From the NCBI RefSeq assembly GCF_004103695.1, contig NZ_CP035280.1:2976001-3040000 (forward strand): a stretch of 64,000 nt of DNA, written 5' to 3'. The stretch comes from Clostridium sp. JN-9. GTDB taxonomy: Bacteria > Bacillota > Clostridia > Clostridiales > Clostridiaceae. Under the pieces are notes generated by a model that was not told where the DNA came from, did no database searches, and was given only the letters and a program-made list of their open reading frames with translations. Below are positions 1 through 7,833 of this stretch, piece by piece; position 1 is the stretch's first letter; the number at the start of each line of letters is the position of its first letter. Both the position numbers and the translations under genes were made by a program.

Positions 1-1153
1 TACCGCTAAGAGGGTTATTCCCCTGAAAATCATTAGGTCCTACTGTTACAACTATTGCTGAGTTTGCATTTTCTTTATTTCTTTTATAATTACTCATACC
101 ATTTATGGCAAGCCTGTTTTCCTCGGAGGAAGCAGCTACCACTTCTCCACCTGGACACATACAGAAGCTGTATACGCCTCTTCCAGTTTTTTTGCTGGTA
201 TAAGTTAATCTGTAGTCTGCTGCTTTTAATCTTGGATGGGAAGCATATTGTCCATATTGATTTTCATTTATTAATTTTTGACTGTGCTCACATCTCACTC
301 CAATAGCAAATGGTTTTACAGTTAAAAGTATACCACTTTTGTAAAGCATTTCATAAGTATCTCTTGAACTGTGTCCAATAGCTAATATTAATACTTCGCA
401 GGGTATCTCCTCTCCGTTTACTATGATACTTTTAATTTTTTTATCTTTTATTCTCAATTGTTGAAGCCTGCTGTTAAATCTGATTTCGCCGCCAAGTCTT
501 TCAATCTCTTCTCTTATGTTTTTTACCACCCCTTTTAATATGTCAGTGCCTATATGAGGCTTGCCATTATATATTATTTCTTCCGGAGCCCCAAACCTGA
601 CAAACTGCTGAAGTACATAGTCGCACCTTGGATCTTTAATTCTTGTTGTTAGCTTTCCATCTGAAAAAGTGCCGGCTCCCCCCTCTCCAAATTGAACATT
701 GGATTCTAAATTTAATCTTCCGGTTTTCCAGAATTCTTCTACGGATTTAGTTCTGGTTTCCACATCCTCTCCTCTCTCTATAATTAAAGGCTTAAAACCC
801 TTTTGCGCCATTAAAAGACCGGCAAACATTCCTGCCGGTCCCATACCTACTATCACTGGTCTGCTGCTGAGTTTTTTTGTCCCCAGCTGAAAGTCAGCCT
901 CATATTTTTCTTTTTCAAGTTTAATATTATTATCATGAAGCCTTGAAACGATTCTCTCCTCGTTTTCACAGCTTAATTCTACAGTATAATTAAACTTAAT
1001 AGTATTCCTTCTCCTGGCATCTATAGACTCTCTGAGTATTTTAAAATTTTTAATATACTCATCCTTTATTTTAAGCTTTTGTGAAGCTTTTTTTCTTAAT
1101 AAATTGATATCTTCATCAATATCTAAAATTATATTGCTTACTCTAATTGCCAT
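1..1153 (-). CDS. FAD-dependent dehydrogenase (COG2509-like), C-terminus cut by window edge
   Basis: The frame is open from the ATG at 1153 to the window edge without a stop, giving 384 visible codons. After about 95 N-terminal residues typical of this family there is a dinucleotide-binding motif GMGPAGMFAG near residue 103 and then IIERG, the FAD-binding fold. Further on, a QFGEGGAGTFSDGKL segment is characteristic of the uncharacterised FAD-dependent dehydrogenases often found beside the c-di-AMP operon in clostridia. The start has a good GGAGG ribosome site and overlaps the ybbR stop by 11 bases, so it is translated with the cdaA-ybbR operon. Substrate is unknown. In related genomes glmM often follows, but it would lie outside the window. 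Confidence 0.85.
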   Translation of the reverse strand, partial: MAIRVSNIILDIDEDINLLRKKASQKLKIKDEYIKNFKILRESIDARRRNTIKFNYTVELSCENEERIVSRLHDNNIKLEKEKYEADFQLGTKKLSSRPVIVGMGPAGMFAGLLMAQKGFKPLIIERGEDVETRTKSVEEFWKTGRLNLESNVQFGEGGAGTFSDGKLTTRIKDPRCDYVLQQFVRFGAPEEIIYNGKPHIGTDILKGVVKNIREEIERLGGEIRFNSRLQQLRIKDKKIKSIIVNGEEIPCEVLILAIGHSSRDTYEMLYKSGILLTVKPFAIGVRCEHSQKLINENQYGQYASHPRLKAADYRLTYTSKKTGRGVYSFCMCPGGEVVAASSEENRLAINGMSNYKRNKENANSAIVVTVGPNDFQGNNPLSG

Positions 1154-2375
1154 TATTACCCTCCAGTATTTTTTTCTTTATGTTAACCTGTATTGAAGGC
1201 GGATCCACAGAAACTTTTGTAAAACCCTGGGGTATCGTAACGTTCACTTGAGTAGTATGATCTCCTTCTAAGGCACCGCTTAGATCCACTGCAGCTGTGA
1301 TATCTCCATTGTTCAGACTGTTTATAACGCTGTCAGCTGCCGTAACCGTTACAGATACCTGTTTTGTATTCAGTACTGCATCATAGCCGCTCTGTAAGTT
1401 ATTAATGGTTACACTCACTGGCAAAGTTCTTTGAGATATTTTTTCACTTGTGATTTTAGCTTTTACATATCCGTTATTATTTATTAAAAATACCCCCTGA
1501 GGCACCACAAGCTTAACATCTGTACTATCATTCCCATTTAACTTGGATAAGTCCACGGGCTCAGTATCTATAGACTGTATGTTGTCTATAGCACCATCGT
1601 CCCCGGCAATATCCACCTTTTCAGGGATTGTCTCAAATCCCTTTAAAATCAATCCATTACTTAAATTGCCCTTAGTTTTTACATTTATACCCACTGTTTT
1701 AACTTTTTTTATTGGTACCATTACTTCTACAGCTGCAGGCTGGAATTTTACATAATTAACTTTATTATTGGAATTATCCACGGCAGATAAAACCACATTA
1801 CTTGTAAAATCTTTAGATAAATTATCTATCCTTATCTTCCCTAAAAGGCTTGTAACCTGATTTACATACTTTAAAGGGCCGCTGACCTCAATTTCACTTA
1901 AGCTTGGTTTAGGCTGCAGCTGGTAAAAACCGGTTTTAGCTTTTCCCTCTATGCCTATTTTAATTGGGACTTTCTTTTTTGCATATTCATCTACATTTAA
2001 TTTAACCCAAAGCTTTTCTGTATTTACTATCTTTATATTATCTGGCTGCTGCACAAGCTTAACAGGTACAATGTTTTCTCCTTTTTTTATAGCGTATCCG
2101 CTTAAATCAACTCTTAATTTAAAGTTTGATGGTTTAACAGAATATACATCTGAAGTAACACCGCTGATAGTCAGATTAACATATAATGGCTGATCATCAA
2201 TTAATGCTAATTTAGAATTGGTAAGCACATCTTTATTTACTATTTCCACAGGAACAGAAATAGTGTTTTCCCTAACAGGGTTTTCTACACCATTAATGTA
2301 TAGCCAAAGCCCAAAAGCTGCAATGATACAGCATATTCGAATTATTATTTGATTCCTTTTAACTTTTTCGTCCAC
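1143..2375 (-). CDS. cdaR: YbbR-domain protein, regulator of diadenylate cyclase (CdaR)
   Basis: This 410-residue protein has one N-terminal membrane segment (about residues 9-27, rich in I, C, A and L), followed by repeated YbbR domains of about 80-90 residues, each with alternating beta strands. It is anchored in the membrane with the repeats outside the cell. Homologues bind and modulate the diadenylate cyclase encoded just upstream. The start is GTG at 2375, inside the end of cdaA (31-base overlap), with AGGTGAT in front, so the two genes are translationally coupled. Family assignment is firm; the regulatory role is taken from Bacillus and Listeria CdaR. Confidence 0.92.
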   Translation of the reverse strand: MDEKVKRNQIIIRICCIIAAFGLWLYINGVENPVRENTISVPVEIVNKDVLTNSKLALIDDQPLYVNLTISGVTSDVYSVKPSNFKLRVDLSGYAIKKGENIVPVKLVQQPDNIKIVNTEKLWVKLNVDEYAKKKVPIKIGIEGKAKTGFYQLQPKPSLSEIEVSGPLKYVNQVTSLLGKIRIDNLSKDFTSNVVLSAVDNSNNKVNYVKFQPAAVEVMVPIKKVKTVGINVKTKGNLSNGLILKGFETIPEKVDIAGDDGAIDNIQSIDTEPVDLSKLNGNDSTDVKLVVPQGVFLINNNGYVKAKITSEKISQRTLPVSVTINNLQSGYDAVLNTKQVSVTVTAADSVINSLNNGDITAAVDLSGALEGDHTTQVNVTIPQGFTKVSVDPPSIQVNIKKKILEGNNGN

Positions 2376-3193
2376 GCCATCACCTGCTCCCTAAAAGTTA
2401 ACTTTTTAAGTTGTCTCTTTTTAATTATTCTACTTAAAATATTTTTCAGTTTATTTTTATCATAATTTCTAGTTATACTTCCGTTAACTGCCAGAGATAT
2501 AGTCCCTGTTTCTTCAGATACAACTATTACAAGGGCATCAGATGTTTCAGAAAGGCCGATAGCTGCTCTATGTCTGGTTCCTAATTTTTTATTTAAATCG
2601 TTATTACTTGTTAATGGCAGAAAGCATCCTGATGAGACTATTCTATTATTTCTTATAATTGTTGCCCCATCATGCAAAGGAGTATTTACTACAAAAATGT
2701 TTTCAAGCAAAGCAGAGGATACCAAAGCATCAAGTTTAGTACCTGTGTTTATAATTTCCCCAAGGCCTGTAGTTTGCTCAATAACAATAAGTGCACCAGT
2801 ATTTGTTTCAGATAAATTCTCTACTGCTGTTGTAATTTCCTCAAGTACCTCTGTCATAATACTTTCATCCTGTAAAATATGTCTATCGTTAAATGCGCTT
2901 CTTCCAAGGTGTTCAAGGGCTCTTCTGATTTCCGGCTGGAAAATAATAACAAAAGATAAGACACCTATTGTGATGGTTTTTGAAAGAATCCAGTTTAACA
3001 TAGTCAGATGCAGCAATGAACTTATTGGTATTAATAGAAATATAAGAACTAATCCTTTTAATAGCTGCTCTGCCCTTGTTTCTTTGATTAACATATATAA
3101 CTTATAAAAAATGTATGATACTACTAAAATATCTAAAATCGACCAAAGGTCAATATGTTTAACTGAGTTAATTAAGATCTCAATGATCTGCAC
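2345..3193 (-). CDS. cdaA: membrane diadenylate cyclase CdaA
   Basis: CdaA makes cyclic di-AMP from two ATP, a signal that controls potassium, osmolyte and cell wall balance. The N-terminal 100 residues carry three hydrophobic membrane helices. The catalytic DAC domain follows, with both signature motifs: DGATIIRNNRI and GTRHRAAIGLSE. An in-frame GTG exists at 3202, but it lies inside the ribosome site AAAGGGTGA; the GTG at 3193, 8 bases after that site, is preferred (282 residues, normal for the family). It heads the operon cdaA-cdaR-FAD dehydrogenase. A c-di-AMP riboswitch lies 1.4 kb away on the other strand. Confidence 0.96.
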   Translation of the reverse strand: MQIIEILINSVKHIDLWSILDILVVSYIFYKLYMLIKETRAEQLLKGLVLIFLLIPISSLLHLTMLNWILSKTITIGVLSFVIIFQPEIRRALEHLGRSAFNDRHILQDESIMTEVLEEITTAVENLSETNTGALIVIEQTTGLGEIINTGTKLDALVSSALLENIFVVNTPLHDGATIIRNNRIVSSGCFLPLTSNNDLNKKLGTRHRAAIGLSETSDALVIVVSEETGTISLAVNGSITRNYDKNKLKNILSRIIKKRQLKKLTFREQVMAWTKKLKGIK

Positions 3194-3452
3194 AGAATTC
3201 ACCCTTTCAAAGTTAATACTAGTATTAATTATACACTATTTAATTATGTTTATATCAATAATTCTGTTATTATTGACTATTTATTAATATTTTTTTTGCT
3301 TATGATAATTGATTTACATCTCTAATCTTTATATAATTATATCAATTATTTTTAATTATAAAAAGTTCTAATAATAACTTTGAAAGAATATATAATGTAT
3401 TATATAATATGGTTAATATGGAATATGCAGTTAACAGTGGGGAGGAGATTAA
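3194..3452. other. AT-rich divergent intergenic region
   Basis: This 259-base stretch separates cdaA from the plus-strand orphan gene. It is extremely AT rich. A TATAAT at 3223-3228 on the minus strand could serve cdaA, but its best -35 partner (TTGATA) is 19 bases away, so the promoter is only tentative. On the plus strand a TATAAT-like stretch near 3401-3410 could serve the orphan gene. No RNA structure or ORF was recognised. Confidence 0.4.
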
Positions 3453-4460
3453 ATGGATTCAAAAACTAAAAAAATAATAAAAATTACTTCCATTACCATT
3501 GGTATTATAGCCGCGATTTTTGTGATTTTTTATGGGACATACTATTTTACTGTATCCAGATCATATAGTGAATATGAAAAGCAAGTGAAATATTACACAG
3601 ATAAAATAAATGAAATAAATGAATCTACCTCGTCCCTTATAAAGCAGCAGACTATAGACAGCAATAAATCTAAAAAGGATTTGCCTTCAAAAATTGATTC
3701 TTTAATAGAAATAAAAAATCACATTCAGGCAATTAATCCATCAGAAAAATATTATAAAATTAATTCCAGCTTAGTAGATGGGCTTAACACTAATATCCTC
3801 ATTTACAAGCAGATTATTTCAATAATTTCTAATCCGGAAAGCAAGGATATTGAAAAATCTTTAGAGAATTTGAAAAGCTATAAAGATAAGTGTATTAATT
3901 CTTATTCTTTATTTAAAACAAAAAAATTATCTGTTTCTTTATCCCCATCATCATTGCAATTTATAAATAATTCTATTTTTTATACTTCACAGCTTATACG
4001 ATTAAATAATGATAAAACAATTAAGGATGGTCAAAATTCTGAATTTATAAACAGCATAGACAGTATTTTAAATGATTTTCTTGCACTTAAGAAGGATTAT
4101 AATTCACAGATAGAAGCATCCAGAAAAAGCAGGAAATTTAATGATTTACTTTTTGACCTCAGTAAAGATACCACCTCTTTTTTAGCATTAAAAAGTAAAC
4201 TTTCTAATATTATTGTTCCAGCTAAAGGTGTTAATCTGTATAAAACATTTAGAAATACAATGGACAGCTACTCTTCTTACTTAGACAGCATCTATAAGGC
4301 AGTTAATTTTGAAAACTCTCAATTAAACTCTGATTCTAAAGATAACTCTTCAATCGATGCAAATTATACATTTTCAAAAGATAAATATAATACAGTAAAT
4401 GATAATCTTGAAGAATTTTATAAAATATACAATGAGTTTAAAAATGGAAATAATAAATAA
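3453..4460 (+). CDS. orphan membrane-anchored helical protein
   Basis: Not recognised. The 335-residue product has a short lysine-rich N-terminus, one hydrophobic segment at about residues 9-31, and a long Ser/Lys/Asn-rich, mostly helical extracellular part with heptad-like stretches (for example around residues 35-60 and 300-330). No Cys lipobox, catalytic motif or sorting signal is visible. A strong GGGGAGGAG ribosome site precedes the ATG and a perfect terminator follows, so it is a single-gene transcript. It sits between the c-di-AMP synthase operon and a c-di-AMP-riboswitch-controlled hydrolase. That makes a cell envelope role plausible, but this is only inference from position. Confidence 0.8.
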   Translation: MDSKTKKIIKITSITIGIIAAIFVIFYGTYYFTVSRSYSEYEKQVKYYTDKINEINESTSSLIKQQTIDSNKSKKDLPSKIDSLIEIKNHIQAINPSEKYYKINSSLVDGLNTNILIYKQIISIISNPESKDIEKSLENLKSYKDKCINSYSLFKTKKLSVSLSPSSLQFINNSIFYTSQLIRLNNDKTIKDGQNSEFINSIDSILNDFLALKKDYNSQIEASRKSRKFNDLLFDLSKDTTSFLALKSKLSNIIVPAKGVNLYKTFRNTMDSYSSYLDSIYKAVNFENSQLNSDSKDNSSIDANYTFSKDKYNTVNDNLEEFYKIYNEFKNGNNK

Positions 4461-4463
4461 CTG

Positions 4464-4499
4464 AAACAGGAACTTAAAACTTTAAGTTCCTGTTTTTTT
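4464..4499 (+). terminator. rho-independent terminator of the orphan gene
   Basis: A 15-base perfect inverted repeat (4464-4478 with 4481-4495) with a very short loop is followed by a run of T. It lies just after the stop at 4460 and separates the orphan gene from the riboswitch region. Confidence 0.93.
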
Positions 4500-4555
4500 A
4501 AATTTATGTATTTTTTTTAAAAAAGGTGAAATAATAATCAATAGCCTAAGTTTTT

Positions 4556-4655
4556 AAATAAACGCGGGGAAACCAGTTTTTTGGGGTGAATCGCTTCAAG
4601 CGTAGGTTATGCCTTTACCAAACCCGTCAGCTAACCCCGTCGGTAAAAGGAGAGA
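4556..4655 (+). ncRNA. cyclic di-AMP riboswitch (ydaO/yuaA class)
   Basis: The conserved blocks of the ydaO aptamer appear in order: CGCGGGGAAACC at 4563-4574, TTTGGGGTGAATC at 4580-4592, and AACCCGTCAGCTAACCCCGT at 4621-4640. This class binds c-di-AMP and usually lowers expression of cell wall hydrolases and osmolyte transporters. Here CCTTTACC (4612-4619) can pair with GGTAAAAGG (4642-4650). That stem covers part of the ribosome site AAAGGAG (4646-4652), and no terminator lies between aptamer and start codon. Control at translation initiation therefore looks more likely than attenuation; this mechanism is inference. Confidence 0.93.
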
Positions 4656-4663
4656 TATAAAAA

Positions 4664-5191
4664 ATGAAAAAACTTACAACATTTTTATTGTTTTTCTGCT
4701 TAATCTTGTGCTCTTTAAACTTTAAGGTTAAAGCATCCTATGATGAAAATGCTGAAAATGACTTATTTAAACAGGAATATGACGTTGTCCAGGTATTTAA
4801 CAATGGAAATAAAGATATTTACATCACAGATGATGATATTTACTTAATGGCACAAGTAGTATACGCTGAGAGCAGATCAGAACCTTATGCAGGAAAAGTA
4901 GCAGTGGCCTCAGTTATTTTAAACAGAGTAAAGGATCCTAAGTTTCCAAAAACCATAAGCGGAGTAATAACTCAGAAAAGTGCTTTTTCCTGTGTACAAA
5001 ATGGGAAAATAACTGTTGTGCCAGATGAAAGCAGCTACAAAGCTGTTTTAGATGCACTTAAAGGAAATGATCCTACCGAAAAGGCAGTATTTTTTTACAA
5101 TCCTAAAATAGCTACATCCAAATGGATGAAAAATGTAAAAAAGGATAATATAAAAACTATAGGCAATCACGTATTCTTTGTATCAAAGTAA
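4664..5191 (+). CDS. SleB/CwlJ-type cell wall hydrolase
   Basis: A 175-residue secreted protein with a clear signal peptide (KK, then a 14-residue hydrophobic core, cleavage likely after VKA near residue 24). The rest is a Hydrolase_2 (SleB) domain: MAQVVYAESRSEPYAGKVAV carries the likely catalytic Glu, followed by VASVILNRV and the SAFSC block typical of spore cortex-lytic and vegetative SleB-like lytic enzymes. No peptidoglycan-binding domain is present. It is preceded by the c-di-AMP riboswitch and followed by its own terminator, so its level is probably set by c-di-AMP. The exact bond cleaved cannot be read from sequence. Confidence 0.92.
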   Translation: MKKLTTFLLFFCLILCSLNFKVKASYDENAENDLFKQEYDVVQVFNNGNKDIYITDDDIYLMAQVVYAESRSEPYAGKVAVASVILNRVKDPKFPKTISGVITQKSAFSCVQNGKITVVPDESSYKAVLDALKGNDPTEKAVFFYNPKIATSKWMKNVKKDNIKTIGNHVFFVSK

Positions 5192-5193
5192 AA

Positions 5194-5234
5194 TAAAAAA
5201 TACTAAAGCAATAAAGCTTTAGTATTTTTTATTT
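5194..5234. terminator. bidirectional terminator between the hydrolase and thioredoxin reductase genes
   Basis: Inverted repeat 5195-5209 with 5216-5230 (AAAAAATACTAAAGC and its complement), flanked by A and T runs on both sides. It can end the plus-strand hydrolase transcript and the minus-strand trx transcript, which converge here. Confidence 0.9.
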
Positions 5235-5242
5235 TATATTAA

Positions 5243-6097
5243 TTATTTTATTGAGTCTAAATAAGCTGCTGCACTTAAAGCAGCCACCTGGCCTTCACCT
5301 GCTGCCTTCATATATTGATAAGGCTTTCCAGTGCAGTCTCCAGCTGCAAAACATCCTTGTATATTTGTACTCATATTTCTGGATACCTTTATATGGCCAT
5401 TCTCCATATCAAGACCAGGAACCAATTGATTAGGAGATATACTATCCTTTAATACAAATATACCATCTGTTTGTATTTCTCTATTTCGCAGTAATAATTT
5501 ATTAACTCTGTCTTTTCCCTGGATTTCAAGGGGAATGTCCTTAACTATTTCTATGTCAGGATTAATATTATATTCACTTTTGTATAAAGGAACATAATAT
5601 AATTTTGAGGCTAGTTCACTAACATAGTTTGCCTCTTCTTCTGCTTCCTTTGTATAAGCAATAATTGTAACAGGCTTATTTCTATAAAGAGGTGCATCAC
5701 AGGTTGCACAATATCCAACACCTTTCCCAAGGAATTCTTCTTCACCTTTTAAAGGCTTTCCATACTCCATACCAGTAGCCAAAATCACTGTTGCTGCCTC
5801 AAACATCTTATCATTTGCCATAAGTGAAAAATAATCTCCCATGGCATAAATTGCTGTTATTTTCTCCTCATTAATATTAATATCCATTGAATTAATATGG
5901 TTTGTGAATTTAGCTCTTAATTCCCCACCAGTAAGACCATAAAATCCTAAATAATTATTAACTTTTGGAGCCTTGATTAATTTATTGCTTAAATATTTGT
6001 ATCCAAAAAGTATTATATTCTTATTCCTAATCTTAGCATTTATGGCTGCTGAAATTCCAGCTGGGCCGCTTCCAACAATAGCAATATCATATCGCAC
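5243..6097 (-). CDS. thioredoxin reductase lacking NADPH motifs (ferredoxin-dependent FFTR type)
   Basis: A flavoprotein that reduces thioredoxin. An FAD motif GSGPAGISAA lies near the N-terminus, the redox pair CATC at about residue 130, and the C-terminal FAD block with AAGDCTG. In NADPH-dependent TrxB the segment after the redox pair holds GGGNSA and HRR; here those positions read IIAYTKEAEEE and VPLYKSE, so neither motif is present. That pattern matches the flavin thioredoxin reductases of Clostridium, which take electrons from ferredoxin. Two GTG starts are possible; 6097 is preferred because it is 10 bases from AGGAG and gives the usual VRYDIAIVGSG opening (an in-frame GTG at 6106 lies 3 bases from it). 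Downstream partner of trxA. Confidence 0.88.
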   Translation of the reverse strand: MRYDIAIVGSGPAGISAAINAKIRNKNIILFGYKYLSNKLIKAPKVNNYLGFYGLTGGELRAKFTNHINSMDININEEKITAIYAMGDYFSLMANDKMFEAATVILATGMEYGKPLKGEEEFLGKGVGYCATCDAPLYRNKPVTIIAYTKEAEEEANYVSELASKLYYVPLYKSEYNINPDIEIVKDIPLEIQGKDRVNKLLLRNREIQTDGIFVLKDSISPNQLVPGLDMENGHIKVSRNMSTNIQGCFAAGDCTGKPYQYMKAAGEGQVAALSAAAYLDSIK

Positions 6098-6122
6098 TGA
6101 TAACACACTCCTATTTATAGAA

Positions 6123-6440
6123 CTAAATATGATTCTCTATTAATGATTTAATGGATTGCTTTGGTCTAAAGCCAACCATTGTATCTACAACTTTACCGTC
6201 TTTAAATAACATTACAGTTGGTATACTTGCTATTCTGAATTGAGATGAAACCACAGGGTTTTCATCAACATTCACTTTAACAAACTTAGCTTTTCCATCT
6301 AATTCGCCTGAAATTTCATCTAAGACTGGTGACAGCATTTTACATGGTCCACACCATGGAGCCCAAAAATCAACTACAACTGTTTCATTTGCATTTATAA
6401 CCTCCAAAGGAAAATTATTATCATTTACTTGATTTACCAT
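6123..6440 (-). CDS. trxA: thioredoxin
   Basis: A 105-residue thioredoxin with the WCGPC active site at about residues 29-33, the conserved DFWAPWC context, the cis-proline segment SIPTVMLF, and a typical C-terminal helix. It reduces disulfides in cytoplasmic proteins and is reduced by the reductase encoded directly downstream (gap about 25 bases), so the pair forms one operon. A GGAGG site precedes the ATG. The promoter and two palindromes lie just upstream. Confidence 0.97.
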   Translation of the reverse strand: MVNQVNDNNFPLEVINANETVVVDFWAPWCGPCKMLSPVLDEISGELDGKAKFVKVNVDENPVVSSQFRIASIPTVMLFKDGKVVDTMVGFRPKQSIKSLIENHI

Positions 6441-6456
6441 ATCTATACCTCCATTA

Positions 6457-6471
6457 TACCCCGTATGGGTA
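6457..6471. promoter_or_regulatory. CsoR/CstR-like palindrome downstream of the trx promoter
   Basis: The site TACCCCGTATGGGTA lies between the -10 box and the ribosome site of trxA. It resembles the ATACCC...GGGTAT operators of the CsoR family (copper or persulfide sensing repressors). One half has an extra C, so it is imperfect. Its position after the start of transcription suits a repressor. No csoR-like gene is in the window. Confidence 0.5.
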
Positions 6472-6484
6472 CCTTATTAATTAT

Positions 6485-6513
6485 ATTTTACTCCACTTTT
6501 GTGGAAAGGTCAA
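6485..6513 (-). promoter_or_regulatory. sigma-A promoter of trxA-reductase operon
   Basis: On the minus strand TTGACC (6508-6513) and TAAAAT (6485-6490) are separated by exactly 17 bases. The spacer itself contains the perfect palindrome TCCAC-N4-GTGGA (6492-6505), which could be an operator. Confidence 0.82.
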
Positions 6514-6549
6514 TATTTGTTTTCCTCAGGTATTCCCAAATAATGACTA

Positions 6550-7788
6550 TTAATTATTTAAAATCTGTTTTATATTTGAGTTATTATATATTGAATCAGG
6601 ATAACTATTTACCAGCCGTTTTGCATATTCTTTTGCTTTTGCTTTATCTATTTCACCATAAATTACTGCTAATCTGTATAATACGGTTTCCTCATAATCA
6701 CCCTTAAAGCTTTCATCATATATAGTATAGTATTTTAAAGCCGTTTCCATATCATTACTTTCTTCGCTTGTTAATCCCAGAAAATAAACAATATGAGGAT
6801 AAAGATAACTTTCTTTACCAACTGTGTATGCTTTTGAAAACTCATTAATACTATCTTTGTATTTTTTATTTTTTAAATATGCACTTCCATTATTATAAAA
6901 GCTTTGTGTTCCATCTTTTTTTAAAGTATTAACAGCATTATTTAAAAGGGTTTTATTATTAATGCTTAAATCTTTGTCCTTCCATGACTGATAAATGTCA
7001 TACATAGTATTATAATCACCATTGTTAATAGAAGCTTCCAATTGGCTGTATGGAAATGCCGTGTTTACTTTGTCTTTTGTGTCCACAGGCTTTTTTACAG
7101 CTGCAGAAATTTCAGGCTGTTTATTTGTATTGTTTACAATAGATGCTTTTTTATTAGTATTTTCTTTTGCAATTTTATATTTATTAAAGAATCCCTGGCC
7201 CAATGCCAGATAAATAATAACTACTGCCGCTATTACTAGTGTGGCAGCAGTTATTATTTTCTTATAATTATATGTTTTTTTAATACCGTAAAAACTTTTT
7301 AATATTTTTAGTATCTGTCTGGATTTATCATTTTTTCTATCCAATGATACTGCTTTATTTACATATTTAAATGCAGTATCATATTCTCCTGATTTAATAT
7401 AACAATCTGCAATGGCATTATTAACATTTATTGCATTAAAATCACTGTCCATGCACTTTATAAGCATTTCCTCAGCTTCATCAATCCTTAGATCTTTAAT
7501 CAGCCCCAATGCCCTTTTATATCTATCTTCCATATCTTTATCGTCTTTGCTGTCATTTAGGTAATTAAGGGCTACATCATTTTTATTCATTTTATAATTG
7601 AGCTGCCATATAACCTGAGCTTCACTTAACTTGCCTGTTAAATAATACAGCAATCCCTTTAAATTTAATGCAGAACTGTTTCTATTATTTAATGCTATGC
7701 TTTTATTACATAATTCAAAGGCCATACTTATATAACCATCATTGTATTTATTTAATGCCTTTAAATAATACTTTGTACTTTTGTCCAT
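6550..7788 (-). CDS. TPR protein with a central membrane segment
   Basis: About 412 residues. The first 170 contain tetratricopeptide-like helix pairs (for example YYLKALNKYNDGYISMAFEL and the repeat around ADCYIKSGEYDTAFKYV). One hydrophobic segment follows at roughly residues 178-198, then a linker and a second set of TPR-like repeats that should lie outside the cell. The reading frame extends further up, but AAGGAG sits 8 bases before the ATG at 7788, so that start is used. It follows the lipoprotein gene by about 45 bases and they probably form one operon. Function is unknown; TPR units usually bind proteins. Confidence 0.82.
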   Translation of the reverse strand: MDKSTKYYLKALNKYNDGYISMAFELCNKSIALNNRNSSALNLKGLLYYLTGKLSEAQVIWQLNYKMNKNDVALNYLNDSKDDKDMEDRYKRALGLIKDLRIDEAEEMLIKCMDSDFNAINVNNAIADCYIKSGEYDTAFKYVNKAVSLDRKNDKSRQILKILKSFYGIKKTYNYKKIITAATLVIAAVVIIYLALGQGFFNKYKIAKENTNKKASIVNNTNKQPEISAAVKKPVDTKDKVNTAFPYSQLEASINNGDYNTMYDIYQSWKDKDLSINNKTLLNNAVNTLKKDGTQSFYNNGSAYLKNKKYKDSINEFSKAYTVGKESYLYPHIVYFLGLTSEESNDMETALKYYTIYDESFKGDYEETVLYRLAVIYGEIDKAKAKEYAKRLVNSYPDSIYNNSNIKQILNN

Positions 7789-7833
7789 TTTATGGCTCCT
7801 TACTGGTATTGTACATATATTTACCAAGCTTAT

